DNA of 64,000 nucleotides from Spinacia oleracea. Lineage: Eukaryota; Streptophyta; Magnoliopsida; Caryophyllales; Amaranthaceae. Within the stretch, counting starts at the first letter, position 1. Each line of letters opens with the position of its first letter. The position numbers and the translations under genes are program-made. The stretch is taken from positions 3,720,001 through 3,784,000 of the forward strand of contig NC_079491.1 in the NCBI RefSeq assembly GCF_020520425.1. Reading direction: 5' to 3'. The notes under the pieces were generated by a model, which was given only the letters and a program-made list of their open reading frames with translations, made no database searches and had not been told where the DNA came from. Positions 46,782 to 56,986 of the stretch are shown here, piece after piece.

Positions 46782-49642
46782 GTAACGCCCCGACCTCTAA
46801 TTCAAGTATTAAAGCATAATTAGCAGCGGAATTAACCTAATTTGGTCGGGACATTACCTGCCGTAATTCCGTCTTGGAAATTACAAGGCAACATCATACA
46901 TAAGCCATAAAAACCTCCAATTTAATATAATAATCCTTTATATCATCAAAATAAAAGTACATAACTTACTAAAAGTCTTTAATTAAACTATTATAACTTT
47001 AAGCATAAACTAGGTGAATATTATTAAAGTGAAATTCCTCGCCTCTACTCGTTTCCATCGATCCCCGTAGTACCTAAAATGGAAAACAAAACGGTGAGCC
47101 GAAGACTCAGTAACGACTACCCTAGCAACGTAAATTCATTTCAATTCATTTTATTTAATAACACAGGGAGAACAGAATAAGTAAAACATTTAATAAAACA
47201 TCGTATTAAATTCATTCATAAACGTTTAATGAAAACGTCATTCATAAACTTTTAATTAACATGCTAGTAGTCGGCAAGTACGAACCGTGAAGGAATTCTC
47301 CACTGGGCCTGGGCCCATACGAGCCTGGGCTCATCATCGTAACATGTGCCTGGGCCCTGAGCCTGGGCTCATAAACCATGGGAGCCTGGGCTCGTAATCC
47401 ATGGGTGGACAGGTGTCCGTGGTGCATGCATGACCGATAGATAGGAAGATGGTAGTTTATATACCGCCAGACAAACCAGGTCTTTCACTTTCATTTATCA
47501 TGTTTTATGTATTTTTACTAAGCCTCGGCTTTTGCATTTCAGTTGAATTAATAACATAACTCTTTCATATCATAAAACATCATTTTGATCCTGGGATCAA
47601 ATAAAACATCATTTCTTTCATAGCATTGCATAAACATCTTTTTATGAGAAAACTCAATCAAATCATTTTATAGGAAACAATTCAATCAAATCATATTTCA
47701 TCCCACAATCCATAAAACACATCAAAACATTTAATTCATAAATTCAATCATAAGGTCATATTTTCATAAATCATATTTATAAGGGGATTGCGGGTACTAG
47801 CAATAGCCGTTACCTCAACCGTAGTTTTATATTTCTCGTCTGATGGATCGTTCTTCCTGAGTTCCAAGTCCGGTTTCTTTAAGAATATTAAATTATTGAA
47901 TTAGTTAATAAACGATGAATAAATCTAAAATCAATATTTCATGAATAATAAATTTTATAAGTAATGAATTTATATATAACGAAAATATAATTTCGAAATT
48001 TAATGAAAATATTATTAAACGAAATTTTAATCGAAATATATTTATATATTTCATAAATCAATTTACATGAAAATATTATATAAATTCGGTTTTTGCTAAA
48101 TAAAGCTAGTAATTTGTTTTATTAAAATCGATAATTAAGCCTGAAAATATTAAACAATTTATTAGTAAATAATTATATCATAAAGATTTATTAAAACATG
48201 AAAATTAATAATTTTAGAGAATCTGAAATAACAATTTAGGTTCTAACTTACCAAAGCCCAAATGAAAGTGGCCCAACTTAATTATGGGTTTTAAGGAGAA
48301 TAAAACCAAAACCAGAATTTGGTTTTGGTTTCTGGAAGCAGGGCACGAAACAGGGCAAGAGCACAAAGAGGAGGAGAGAAGAGGAGGGAGGTGGGTGGGT
48401 GGCTCGGTGGTTTGGCGCAGCGCCGGAGGTGAGGCGGCGATGGTGTTGATTACTTGGTGGCGGCAGAACGGAGAGAGAGAGGAAGAGAGGGGCACGAGCA
48501 GGGGGTTAAGTGGTGGTGTCGTGGTGATTCTGGGCGGAGGGGAGGACGGCTCGCCGAGAAAAATGGGCGGCGGAGGTTGGTGAATAAGGTGGTGAGGGTG
48601 GACGGTGAGGGTGGCGTGGGTGGAGCAGTCCCGCAAAGAGGAAGGAAAGACAGGGGCAGGGGATGCGTGTGGTGAAAGGGAGAGGGTGAGGGAGGTGCGG
48701 TGGTGGTCGAAGGTAGCTGGGGCGGTGGTCGAGCAGTGGTGGTCGAGGTGGTAATCGATGGTGGCTGTGGTTGCGTGATGTGGTGCAGCAAAAGGGGAAG
48801 GAAAAAGGAAAGCAGGGGAGGGACAGGGGAGGTACGCAGGAGGGGAGGAATAGGGCGAGGGTAATGGTGGTGCGATGGTGGTGCTGGGGGACAACGACGG
48901 TCAGGGTGGTTGAGGTGGTTGTTGGATGGTGGTGGTCAGTGGTGGCTGCAGTGGTGGCCTACGGTGGTTGCTGGTGGTTCGAACAAAGGAGCAAGGGAGT
49001 GAGAGTTTCAGTTTTTGGTAATTGATTTTTGATGTTGAATGTCTGAAATTGGAAGGGAATTTGTATACAGGAAGATTGAAGAACAAGATGAGGTGCTTGG
49101 GGTCCAAGTATCTGAATTTGGACTGATTTGAGGGAAGGAGGGAAAGAAATTTCCTTCCTGGTTTATACGTGGAGAGCAAGGGAAGAGGGGAAAGTGAATT
49201 TTTGGTTTCTTGAGGGCATTTTAGTAATTTCACATGGTTGGACTAAAATTCAGAAATTTTGTTGCTATTTTAGGAAACTACTAAAAATAAAAATGTTTAG
49301 CTAAATTAATTCTTTATATAAATATATATATATATATATCGTTAACGAAAAATAAATTTAGTTTCCGAATAAAAATAAGAACGTTAAATAATTAATTTAG
49401 TTTCCGAATAAAATAAATTTAGAAATCCGAAAATAATTAAAATTTAAAAAGTTCGTTAAGCTCGTAAATATGAATATTAAATTATAAACTGAAAAATAAA
49501 TCGTGTAGCAATATTAAAAATTCAAGCGAAATAAAACTTCGTTAATTAAAATAAAGTTCAAATTTAGGCTTTAAAACGATTTTAAGCTAAATAAAAATAA
49601 TTAAGCATAACTAATCGAGTTTTAAAAATTCGGGGTATTACA
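46782..49642. mobile_element. Solo LTR, 2.86 kb, with 5-bp target duplication
   Basis: The segment begins tgtaacgccccgacc and ends cggggtattaca. GTTCT on both sides (46777-46781 and 49643-49647) marks the insertion. The short palindromic ends and size fit a Ty3/Gypsy-type LTR left by recombination. No pol or gag is seen. It includes a gcctgggc-repeat patch (47305-47400) and a strikingly G-rich patch (48340-48990) whose open frames are low-complexity. It is a fossil of an LTR element. Confidence 0.75.
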
Positions 49643-49689
49643 GTTCTGTTCGACTTATTTTGATTTATTTCATATAAAATAAGTTTATA

Positions 49690-49916
49690 AACTTTTACAT
49701 AAGGCGGTCTTACAAGAAAGACCACCTTGTTGTCATATAAGTTAAGCAATGAAAGCAATTAGTTAAGCACTGGAACTAATTAGTTAAGCACTGAAACTAT
49801 TTAGTTAAACACTAGAACTAGTTAGTTAAGTACTAAAACTAATTAGTTAAACAATGAAATCAATTAGTTAAGCAATCAAAGTGGTTTTTCCTGTAAGGCG
49901 GTCTTACACAAAAGTT
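49690..49916. mobile_element. Hairpin-ended MITE (4)
   Basis: Terminal inverted repeats acttttacataaggcggtc and its partner gtaaggcggtcttacacaaa bound it. The left end also folds on itself (aaggcggtctt with aagaccacctt). The interior repeats gttaagcactggaacta-like units of about 20 bp. Confidence 0.7.
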
Positions 49917-50402
49917 GCCGTAATAAGTTCAAATAAGTTCAGATAATATAAGTTCAGGAAAAATACGTTTTTTTTTCCAAACATTTTCACACACAAATAA
50001 GTTTAATTCAGACAATATAAGTTCTTTTAAAATAAAATAAGTTTAGATAAGTTCAGTTAAGTTTAGTTAAGGCTCTATTCTGTTCGACTTATTTTGACTT
50101 ATTTCAGACAAAATAAGTTCAGATAATATAAGTTCAGCAAAAATAAGTTTTTTCCACACATTTTCATACACAAATAAGTTTATTTCAGACAAAATAATTT
50201 TTTTTAAATAAGTTCAGATAAGTTCAGATAATATAAGGGTGTGTTATATTCACCTGATTTTTACTTATTTTTCCTGAATTTATCTTATCTGAACTTATCA
50301 AAACTTATTTTAGTTATAAATTGTACTTGGGTAACCTTTATTTTTTCTGAACTTATCTGAACTTATTTTTCTTGAAATAAGTGAAAATAAGGTGAACAGA
50401 AC

Positions 50403-51084
50403 ATGACAACTATATAGAAGATTAGACAAATAAATCAAACTATCCAAAGCCCAACTTCCCGTATAGGGCCGTAACTTCCCGTATAGGGCCGTCATGAAGC
50501 CCAAACTAAATCAACCCAAAAAAGAAAAGAAAAAGAAATATAGGCATTTGAAATAGCACCAAAATAAATTTGAAATACACTTGAATTGCAATTTTGGTCT
50601 TTCAGAGACCGAACGGTAGGAATTTTGTGTTTGAGGCTTGAGGGGCTGCTTGGTGCTGAGTTTTTTGCTTAGGAAACTTTACTTTAGAGTTTGTTTAAAC
50701 CGTAAACCAAATCATAATTTCACGGTTTGGTTTGGTTTACGGTTTGGTTAATTTTTCTAGTTAAACAGCGGTTTACAGTTTGAGTTTGGTTTGACAAAAA
50801 AACCTGAATTAAACGGTAAACCGTATTAATTACATGGTTTGCGGCTTAAACCTTTAATCGTAGTTAAATATAACATACGAAGTATTATTTAAACTTTTAT
50901 TATAAAACGTAAAATATAATATAAAACATATTTAAATATAATATACTTTTATTTAAACTTTTATAAAACTTATTTAAATATAATATACTTCGTATAACAT
51001 ACTTTTCGAAATTGGTTTTTTTAAACGACGCCCGCATTTTCCTAAAAATGCCCGTATTTAGTGTTTAAAAATACGATTTTGCCA

Positions 51085-51085
<1 letters not shown>
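50403..51085. other. Intergenic, no gene seen
   Basis: A 21-bp tandem duplication (acttcccgtatagggccgt) at 50453-50495 is followed by AT-rich sequence with repeated ggtttggttt words around 50695-50840. No exon for the knottin-like peptide was recognised here. Confidence 0.4.

Positions 51086-51129
<44 letters not shown>
51086..51129 (-). repeat. (TAA)n tract at the 3' end of the retroelement
   Basis: A run of about 14 TAA units on the minus strand directly follows the end of the element. It may be target, tail or both. Confidence 0.9.
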
Positions 51130-51180
51130 GGGAAAACACCAAAACGTTACAAGCTTAACAAGCTACAAAGATCAAATGAA

Positions 51181-54100
51181 CTACAAGAAGTTGGAGGGGA
51201 GCCGAGATACAATCTGGGCCCCCACTCCTCTAGCTATGGCGAACCCGATCCTGCTGAAAATGTGGGCAGCTGCCCGCGCCCCAATGTCTTGAGCCGTGGA
51301 GTACGTCTGGACCCGCTTCAGCAAAGAAACAGCCCCTTTCTCTAATTCCCCAAAAGAAGAGAAGGAAAAAGGAAAGAAACCGTAACCCAAAGCCCTACAA
51401 CGTGCCCCATACTTATCCTGCTTCCGCTGCGCTGCAACCGCCACAACCCGACCCGGAACGAAGCCTGACAACCCAGATTGCGTCATAGGGGAAGACCCAG
51501 TCAAGTCAACACACACATCCAGACCGCCATCCCATGAGTAAAGCAGTATATCTGCAGGACGAAGAGCTCCATCACTCTCACTAGTCAGCCCAACATCAAC
51601 CTCCTTGCGAGCAGAAATCCCCGACCGATAGCAAATATCCAAAAGGGTATCACGAACAACATTATGTCGATGTTTGATACCCACAATCCCAGCACAAGAC
51701 ACGGCATGATCCCCATAAATGTCCCCGTCGAAAACCCGAGAGCAAGCAGAACACGGCGTCGAATAAGAGAACAACGGAATACCCAACCGATAGCAAAGAA
51801 CCGAACGATAAGTCTTACCGTTCATAGTCTGGCCTAACCCCGAGATGGGGACTGCCCGCAACCAAGCCGTGGAGCAACCCCCCTGCTGTGATTTCCATAG
51901 GGCAACAAGACGCGAAGATAAGGAGTAGGCGGATTCCGCATCAGCAGTAACCTTCGTGAAATATATGTCTGCCAATTTCTTCATGAGTCTGGGGGCAGCG
52001 ATCTCACTAGGGCTACGCATAAGGTCGGTCTCCACAGTCCTATTGAAAAGACCAAGAGCATCGCCAAAGGCTGGTCCCGGACCATCAACACCTGAAAGCC
52101 GAAGAAGCGAATCCTGCAAATCAGAAGACTGCAAACGGGATGCAAGAAAAGCATAATGCCGAACATCACCAGCTGAATAAACACCCAATCCTCCATAAGA
52201 ATAAGGCAAGGTGGAAAGGCGCCATTGCCAGTCACCGAACCCAGGTCCCGAAGCAGTCACGATGCGCTCTAAAGAAGCCCGCAGAGCCACATCAAAGGAT
52301 AATTGGGCCGCTTCGAAAAGATGAGGCGGACAAGTGCGCATAGCAAAGTAGAGTTTAGAAACTCCAGTACACGCACGAAGAAGCAACAACTCACACTGGG
52401 GATCATTAAGCTTGGCTACAGCATCCATCAACACAACAGCCTTCGACACACGCTGCGAAACCAACTCCTTACAAAAAGAGGAATCCGTACTGACTGGGCC
52501 ACCAAGCAACTTAACACCAAGCGCAGGACGAGCAATATCCGTAGGAAAGACACCCTCTAGACGACTGCGGGGGTCCTCCGAAGGCCAGAAAACCTCCGTC
52601 TTCTCAACATTAACATGGAGACCTAAATGAGGACCCTCCTCCAAAATCAACTCCAAGACCTGTCCAACCACCAAAGTGTCACCAACGATAGTGCCATCGT
52701 CCAAGTACCAAGCCTGAAGAGATAGATCAAATGAGTCTCTGATTCGACACACCAATGGATGTAGAACCAGAGAAAAAAGCAAAGGGCCGAGAGGATCCCC
52801 TTGCTGCACACCTTGACAAGACCACAAGGTATGCTCCCCATAATACAGCCGCGCTGGAGAAGAGTAGCAGAATTCAACCCAACGCGAAAGAGCAGGACAA
52901 TGTAGTCGTACCTCACGCAACAAAGCCGAACGATTGACTAAATTGAACGCATTCCGAAAATCCACCAATAACATAGAGAGGCCAACATCAGCCCCACGAG
53001 CCTCAACCAACCGATTGACAGCATGGAGAATGGCCTCACCACCTGCTGGAACCCCAACTCCAAACTGAAGACCTCCAAAGTAGTTTCCTAAACGCGGACC
53101 AACCAAAGCTGCCCCGACCTTAGAAACAAGGCGCCTCCAAATAGTGCCCACGGCAATAGGCCGAATACCCCCACCAGGCTTAATAAGTGGCGTAAGAGGA
53201 GCACTAGCAATGTATCCTCCAAGCTCAGCAGGACACTTTCCAGCAAGAAAGAGATTAACAACCTGAGTGATAGCATCCACCAACTCATCAGAAACACCTA
53301 CAGCAGCACCACCCAAGCAATCCAAAAGGTGTTGAGCACGCAAGCCATCTCTACCGCACGAAGTACCACGCGGAAAGCCCATAATCTGCTCCAAAACAAC
53401 AGCGGAGGAAGCAATAAGGTGATGATCAACAGGGATATCCGGTAAGGTAGGGACCGGAACGGAAGGGTGCTTTGCTTGCAAATCTGCAAGAGTAGCATCA
53501 TTGTAAGGGGCAAGACCTGAGGAAGAAAGAACCCTAACGGCAGCAGTGTAGTGACCGTCAGAAATCTTTCTCTTGCATTGCTTAATATTACGTTCCGCCA
53601 AATCACGGTCGCCGTCAACATCCAATAGAGGGGGAGACACACTAGCCAATGTGTCTATGACAAGTTGCTCAGAACCACCAGGCACACCCCAAGAACGAAT
53701 AGCAGAGGTGATACTCTCTTCCTGTTGTCGCCGCCTAACACCGGAGGAACACTCACGATTACTTCGTGGAGAAAAAGTCTTGAGGACACAAAGAGGTAAC
53801 ACGAGCAACTGAACCCAACAAGCGATGTCATCTGGTCTGCAAATCACCTTATCAAGCGCCCCTTTCAGAACTCGCGAAAAACCCAAACGACATTTGGGAG
53901 GGATGGATTTCACAGAACGCAGCCGCTTGGACCATAAAGTGTTTAGAAGAGCAACATCAAAAGAAAAATGATGTTCTCGAGGCGCAACAGAAGTAGGCAG
54001 CTCGGAAGCAGGAGCTTGTGGTTTTTGAATACCGTAGAGAGTAAAACGAATAGTACCATCCCCAGAATCAGGTGGGTCCACAAAAACCGTACTAGAACCA

Positions 54101-54372
54101 CTGCCATGTCGACACCTAATACGATGAGTATGCGTCTTGAAACAATCTCCACATAGCCAAATTCCCATACGACGAAAGGTCACCTCAGCAGTAGTAAAAA
54201 CCTGCAAATTGGTAGTAAGGGAATGACGGGTTACATCCCGCACACCAGTGCAACAATGACGATCACGTAAGTGAGTGATCAGAGAACTCCTCACCAAACC
54301 ACGCCCACCTCCATCCTGACACCCGCTAAGACCCACAAAAGGGCAATGAAACTTCTCTACGGAAGCCGCCAT
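51181..54372 (-). CDS. Reverse transcriptase / restriction-like endonuclease protein
   Basis: One unbroken frame of 1063 residues from the ATG at 54372; numbering here counts from 23 codons upstream. C33, C41, H57 and H62 make an N-terminal C2H2 finger (FHCPFVGLSGC .. THLRDRH). The reverse transcriptase spans ~410-660: KPGGGIRPIAVGTIWRR, motif A with D494 in LLVDFRNAFN, motif B GVQQGDPLGPLLFSL, motif C YLDD at 579-582, motif D VEKTEVFW. C897, C900, H912 and C916 form a CCHC knuckle. A PD-(D/E)xK-like nuclease follows at ~925-985 (RPADILL .. DVCVDLTG). The first finger and the CCHC-nuclease pair are what R2/R4-type elements use to find and nick their target. The YLDD in place of the commoner FADD is notable. 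I recall similar unnamed proteins in other plants. All expected catalytic residues are present. Confidence 0.88.
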   Translation of the reverse strand: MAASVEKFHCPFVGLSGCQDGGGRGLVRSSLITHLRDRHCCTGVRDVTRHSLTTNLQVFTTAEVTFRRMGIWLCGDCFKTHTHRIRCRHGSGSSTVFVDPPDSGDGTIRFTLYGIQKPQAPASELPTSVAPREHHFSFDVALLNTLWSKRLRSVKSIPPKCRLGFSRVLKGALDKVICRPDDIACWVQLLVLPLCVLKTFSPRSNRECSSGVRRRQQEESITSAIRSWGVPGGSEQLVIDTLASVSPPLLDVDGDRDLAERNIKQCKRKISDGHYTAAVRVLSSSGLAPYNDATLADLQAKHPSVPVPTLPDIPVDHHLIASSAVVLEQIMGFPRGTSCGRDGLRAQHLLDCLGGAAVGVSDELVDAITQVVNLFLAGKCPAELGGYIASAPLTPLIKPGGGIRPIAVGTIWRRLVSKVGAALVGPRLGNYFGGLQFGVGVPAGGEAILHAVNRLVEARGADVGLSMLLVDFRNAFNLVNRSALLREVRLHCPALSRWVEFCYSSPARLYYGEHTLWSCQGVQQGDPLGPLLFSLVLHPLVCRIRDSFDLSLQAWYLDDGTIVGDTLVVGQVLELILEEGPHLGLHVNVEKTEVFWPSEDPRSRLEGVFPTDIARPALGVKLLGGPVSTDSSFCKELVSQRVSKAVVLMDAVAKLNDPQCELLLLRACTGVSKLYFAMRTCPPHLFEAAQLSFDVALRASLERIVTASGPGFGDWQWRLSTLPYSYGGLGVYSAGDVRHYAFLASRLQSSDLQDSLLRLSGVDGPGPAFGDALGLFNRTVETDLMRSPSEIAAPRLMKKLADIYFTKVTADAESAYSLSSRLVALWKSQQGGCSTAWLRAVPISGLGQTMNGKTYRSVLCYRLGIPLFSYSTPCSACSRVFDGDIYGDHAVSCAGIVGIKHRHNVVRDTLLDICYRSGISARKEVDVGLTSESDGALRPADILLYSWDGGLDVCVDLTGSSPMTQSGLSGFVPGRVVAVAAQRKQDKYGARCRALGYGFFPFSFSSFGELEKGAVSLLKRVQTYSTAQDIGARAAAHIFSRIGFAIARGVGAQIVSRLPSNFL

Positions 54373-54820
54373 ATCAAAGCACTTCAACAGCACACTTGAT
54401 AACCTCAACACACACCAACAATACCAACACCAAGCGCACACTTGATAACCTCAACACACACAAACAATTCCAACACCAAAGAGAAGCAACTCAAGCTTCC
54501 CAGCACCTCAACACACACAAGCAACTCAACACCAAAGAGCAGCAACTCAACACACACGAACGCAATCAAACACCAAACTCCAAAACAACCGCACAACAAC
54601 AACGCATAATCTGACCAAACTAAATGCAAGAACCTGAAACGGACTCCCGAATTGCCAGGAACTGAACCCCAAACACTCTCGAATTGCAGGAAACTGAACG
54701 CACTTGCCGGAGAAGAAACTGAACGCCAGAACTTGAAATGAACTGGAAAAAGCCTGCGAATTCCCGTCGAAACCCAAAACAGCCCGCTATCACCCGTTGA
54801 AACTGAAACCACCGACAAAA

Positions 54821-55063
54821 CACCACCCGTAACCGCCGGCAAAACAATACCGCATGCCCGTCTGATACTTGACAACCGTCGCCGGACACCACCGACAACA
54901 ACGCCGAAATCCCGTCTTTACCTTAAACAGCCTGCTATCACCCGCCTGTAACCGCCTGCAACCGCCTGTAACCGCCGGGAAAACACCACCCGTAACCGCC
55001 GACTAAACAATACCGCCTCCCCGCCTGATACTTGACAACCGTCGCTGGACACCACCACAACAA
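54821..55063 (-). repeat. Two-copy tandem repeat in the retroelement's 5' region
   Basis: caccacccgtaaccgccg and the following ~80 bases at 54821-54900 recur at 54984-55063, about 163 bp apart. Shorter accgcctgta repeats lie between. Such tandem monomers in a 5' untranslated region often carry the internal promoter. Confidence 0.7.
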
Positions 55064-55152
55064 CGCCGGTAAATCGACGTGGAAGAGCCCTAAACGCACA
55101 TGATCGAATGATCGTGCCCTAATCGCCTATTTTTGAGAGGTTTTACGTGTTT

Positions 55153-55182
55153 GTTATTACTATTATTATTATTATTATTATA
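55153..55182 (-). repeat. (TAA)n tract at the 5' side of the retroelement
   Basis: About nine TAA-type units, with one GTAATAAC variant, are in the same strand sense as the tract at the 3' end. Confidence 0.9.
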
Positions 55183-55431
55183 GCAATGATAACCGTAACA
55201 ATAATGACAAAAAAAATTTAAAAAAACAAAAATAAATGAAAGAAGAAAAAATACCAACGCCTCCAACAATGCAACAAGCAAAGAACATCTCAGAGCGGCC
55301 CCCAATCTCTCTCTCTTTCTATTTCGGTATTTTGGTGAGTTATGATTTCAGGTGCATTAATGACTATGGTAGAAAACCCGATCAGTGGATTTTCCTATTT
55401 GGTTTTTTTGATAGTTTTTTTTATAAACCGC

Positions 55432-55596
55432 CGCGCACAGAATGGCGTCGTTGACACGGCTGCAGCGCAAAGAGATTGCGCCAGCGACACGGAGGCCGCG
55501 CACAAGATCTGCGCGGTCGGCGTATGGCCGGCGCAGTCCCTGTGCGCGGAAACCCTGTCGACGATGCTATCCCTGTGCGCAACGGTTTTATATAAA
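55432..55596. repeat. 33-bp GC-rich minisatellite of hairpin units
   Basis: Units start at about 55432, 55465, 55498, 55531 and 55564, exactly 33 bp apart for the last four. Each core is a small palindrome, e.g. GCGCAAAGAGATTGCGC (55465-55481) and GCGCACAAGATCTGCGC (55498-55514). The block is bordered by inverted ataaaccgccgcgcacag and ctgtgcgcaacggttttat. Since 33 is 11 codons, both strands stay open and give 11-residue repeats such as QSLCA; coding is not claimed. Confidence 0.8.
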
Positions 55597-55709
55597 AAAA
55601 TTATGTTAGTGGTGCGATCCATTGTAAGTTTGTAACTGATGTTGTTTTCTTAGTTCATCATGCAGTAATTGGAATAATGATATTCACATTAGTTTTCATT
55701 TGTTATTTA

Positions 55710-56216
55710 CGGCCCGTTTGGTAGCCGGCCATAAATGGTGTCCATGGGAATAAATTTGTATGTAAATTTGTAAAGAAAATCAACTTGCATTCCCATGGTA
55801 ATGCTAGTTCACTCAAAATAATCTCAATTTCTTTATAAATTTCCATTACCATCCATTACCATCAGTGGCGGATTTAGAAAAAATATTTAGTGGGTGCAAA
55901 ATAGAAATTACAAACTTTAGTGGGTTCAAATAATTAATTTTATAACAAATTTTGAAGAAAATCTTAAAAATATAAAGAAATTTTTTAAATTTTCACAATT
56001 CAAGTGGGGTCAATTGACCCCATTCTTTCTACATTGGCTCCGCCCCTGATTACCATATGAGGAGTGGTATTAGATGGGAACGCAAATTTATGAAGAAAAA
56101 TACCAAGTTTGAGACACAATTTCATTACCATGGACATCATCATGTTCTTTTCTTGTAAGATAACACTTAAATTTATTCTCATTTCTACCATTTAATACCG
56201 ACTACCAAACGAGCCG
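55710..56216. mobile_element. Harbinger/Tourist-like MITE with nested hAT element
   Basis: The ends cggcccgtttggtagccgg and ccgactaccaaacgagccg are flanked by TTA on both sides (55707-55709 and 56217-56219). An hAT-type element sits inside at 55863-56048. Confidence 0.8.
55863..56048. mobile_element. hAT-like MITE nested in the Tourist-like element
   Basis: The inverted ends cagtggcggatttag and ggctccgcccctg are flanked by perfect ATTACCAT at 55855-55862 and 56049-56056. Confidence 0.85.
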
Positions 56217-56657
56217 TTAGAGTTTTCAACATGAACCTCTGTTTGGTACATACTTCCATTTGAAAGTCTCTTAATGTTACTGAACAAAGATTTTGTGTAT
56301 CAGGAGCTATATATTTGTGCACGAGTCCGATGAAAACTTCGTCTGCAACAAGATCATTTTTTCTTTGATTTAAAAAATTTTGTTTGATTTAACCGCCATT
56401 TAACCATAATTTAAAAAATAAATATTTTATTGTTTGTTTTTAAAATTTCAATTATTATTGTTATTTTTATTATTATTTTGGGATATAATTTTATAAGGGT
56501 AAAATCGACTTTTCGTATTAAAAACACGGGGATATTAGCGTATGTGGGCGTCGAATAACGATACACTTTCGAAATTTGTAAAATGAAATACACTTCTTTT
56601 TTTTGGGGACTTTCCAACTATACTTCCTAAAATACAACATTTATATGTTATATTTAA

Positions 56658-56828
56658 TTATTATTTTTCTGGTGTTAGCATTCGGTTCACTTTTAGGGTT
56701 AATCCGGATTCGGGACGAGTTCTGTGTAGTTAGGTTCCATTCCCTACCAATTGTTGTTGCGGAGGATCGAACGTGGGTTCTCCCTACCAAGTTCAGCCTC
56801 AATCACCACAGAACCAACAACCAATTGA
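56658..56828 (-). mobile_element. tRNA-derived SINE with ~15-bp target duplication
   Basis: The minus strand starts with a tRNA-like head (A-box-like tggttctgtggtgattgag, B-box-like gttcgatcctcc) and ends in an A-rich tail. It is flanked by atatgttatatttaa (56643-56657) and atacgttatatttaa (56829-56843). Confidence 0.8.
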
Positions 56829-56986
56829 TATACGTTATATTTAAATCGGCGGGTCCCACTTTATTTTATTTTATTTTATTTTAACCTTACAACAATGTAA
56901 ATAATTTCACACACAATAAATAAAAAACAAATAAAAAAGGGGTAAAAACATTAAAACAAGCTAATTAACAGAGGCGTGGGATATCT

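Larger units (their letters stand above)
46771..50402. mobile_element. Stack of Tourist-like elements with later insertions
   Basis: TTA followed by ggttatgttctg at 46768-46780 is the start of a Tourist-like element of the ataagttcag family. Its continuation (gttcgacttattttgattta) is found only after 49643, because a solo LTR landed within its first bases. A hairpin-ended MITE and two further related segments (from about 50062 and 50225) follow, ending at ggtgaacagaac near 50402. Confidence 0.6.
51130..55152 (-). mobile_element. Non-LTR retroelement with restriction-like endonuclease, apparently intact
   Basis: A 4.0 kb unit on the minus strand: a GC-rich ~780-bp 5' untranslated region (54373-55152) with a two-copy repeat, one open reading frame (54372-51181), a ~50-bp 3' untranslated region, and (TAA)n on both outer sides. 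There are no long terminal repeats. GC-rich codon use stands out from the AT-rich surroundings. The protein layout (zinc finger, reverse transcriptase, CCHC, restriction-like nuclease) is that of early-branching non-LTR clades such as R2, R4/Dong and NeSL, not of the L1 and RTE elements usual in plants. Confidence 0.85.

Noticed and set aside
48214-48894. A 226-codon minus-strand frame rich in Pro, Ser and His, with overlapping frames on the other strand
   Set aside because: It lies wholly in the G-rich patch of the solo LTR, frames overlap on both strands and composition is low-complexity, so base bias explains it.
55090-55305. Minus-strand hydrophobic frames (e.g. starting MFFACCIVGG) as the missing signal-peptide exon of the knottin-like gene
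   Set aside because: More than 8 kb away, across a complete retroelement, and without a confident donor; attractive but unsupported.
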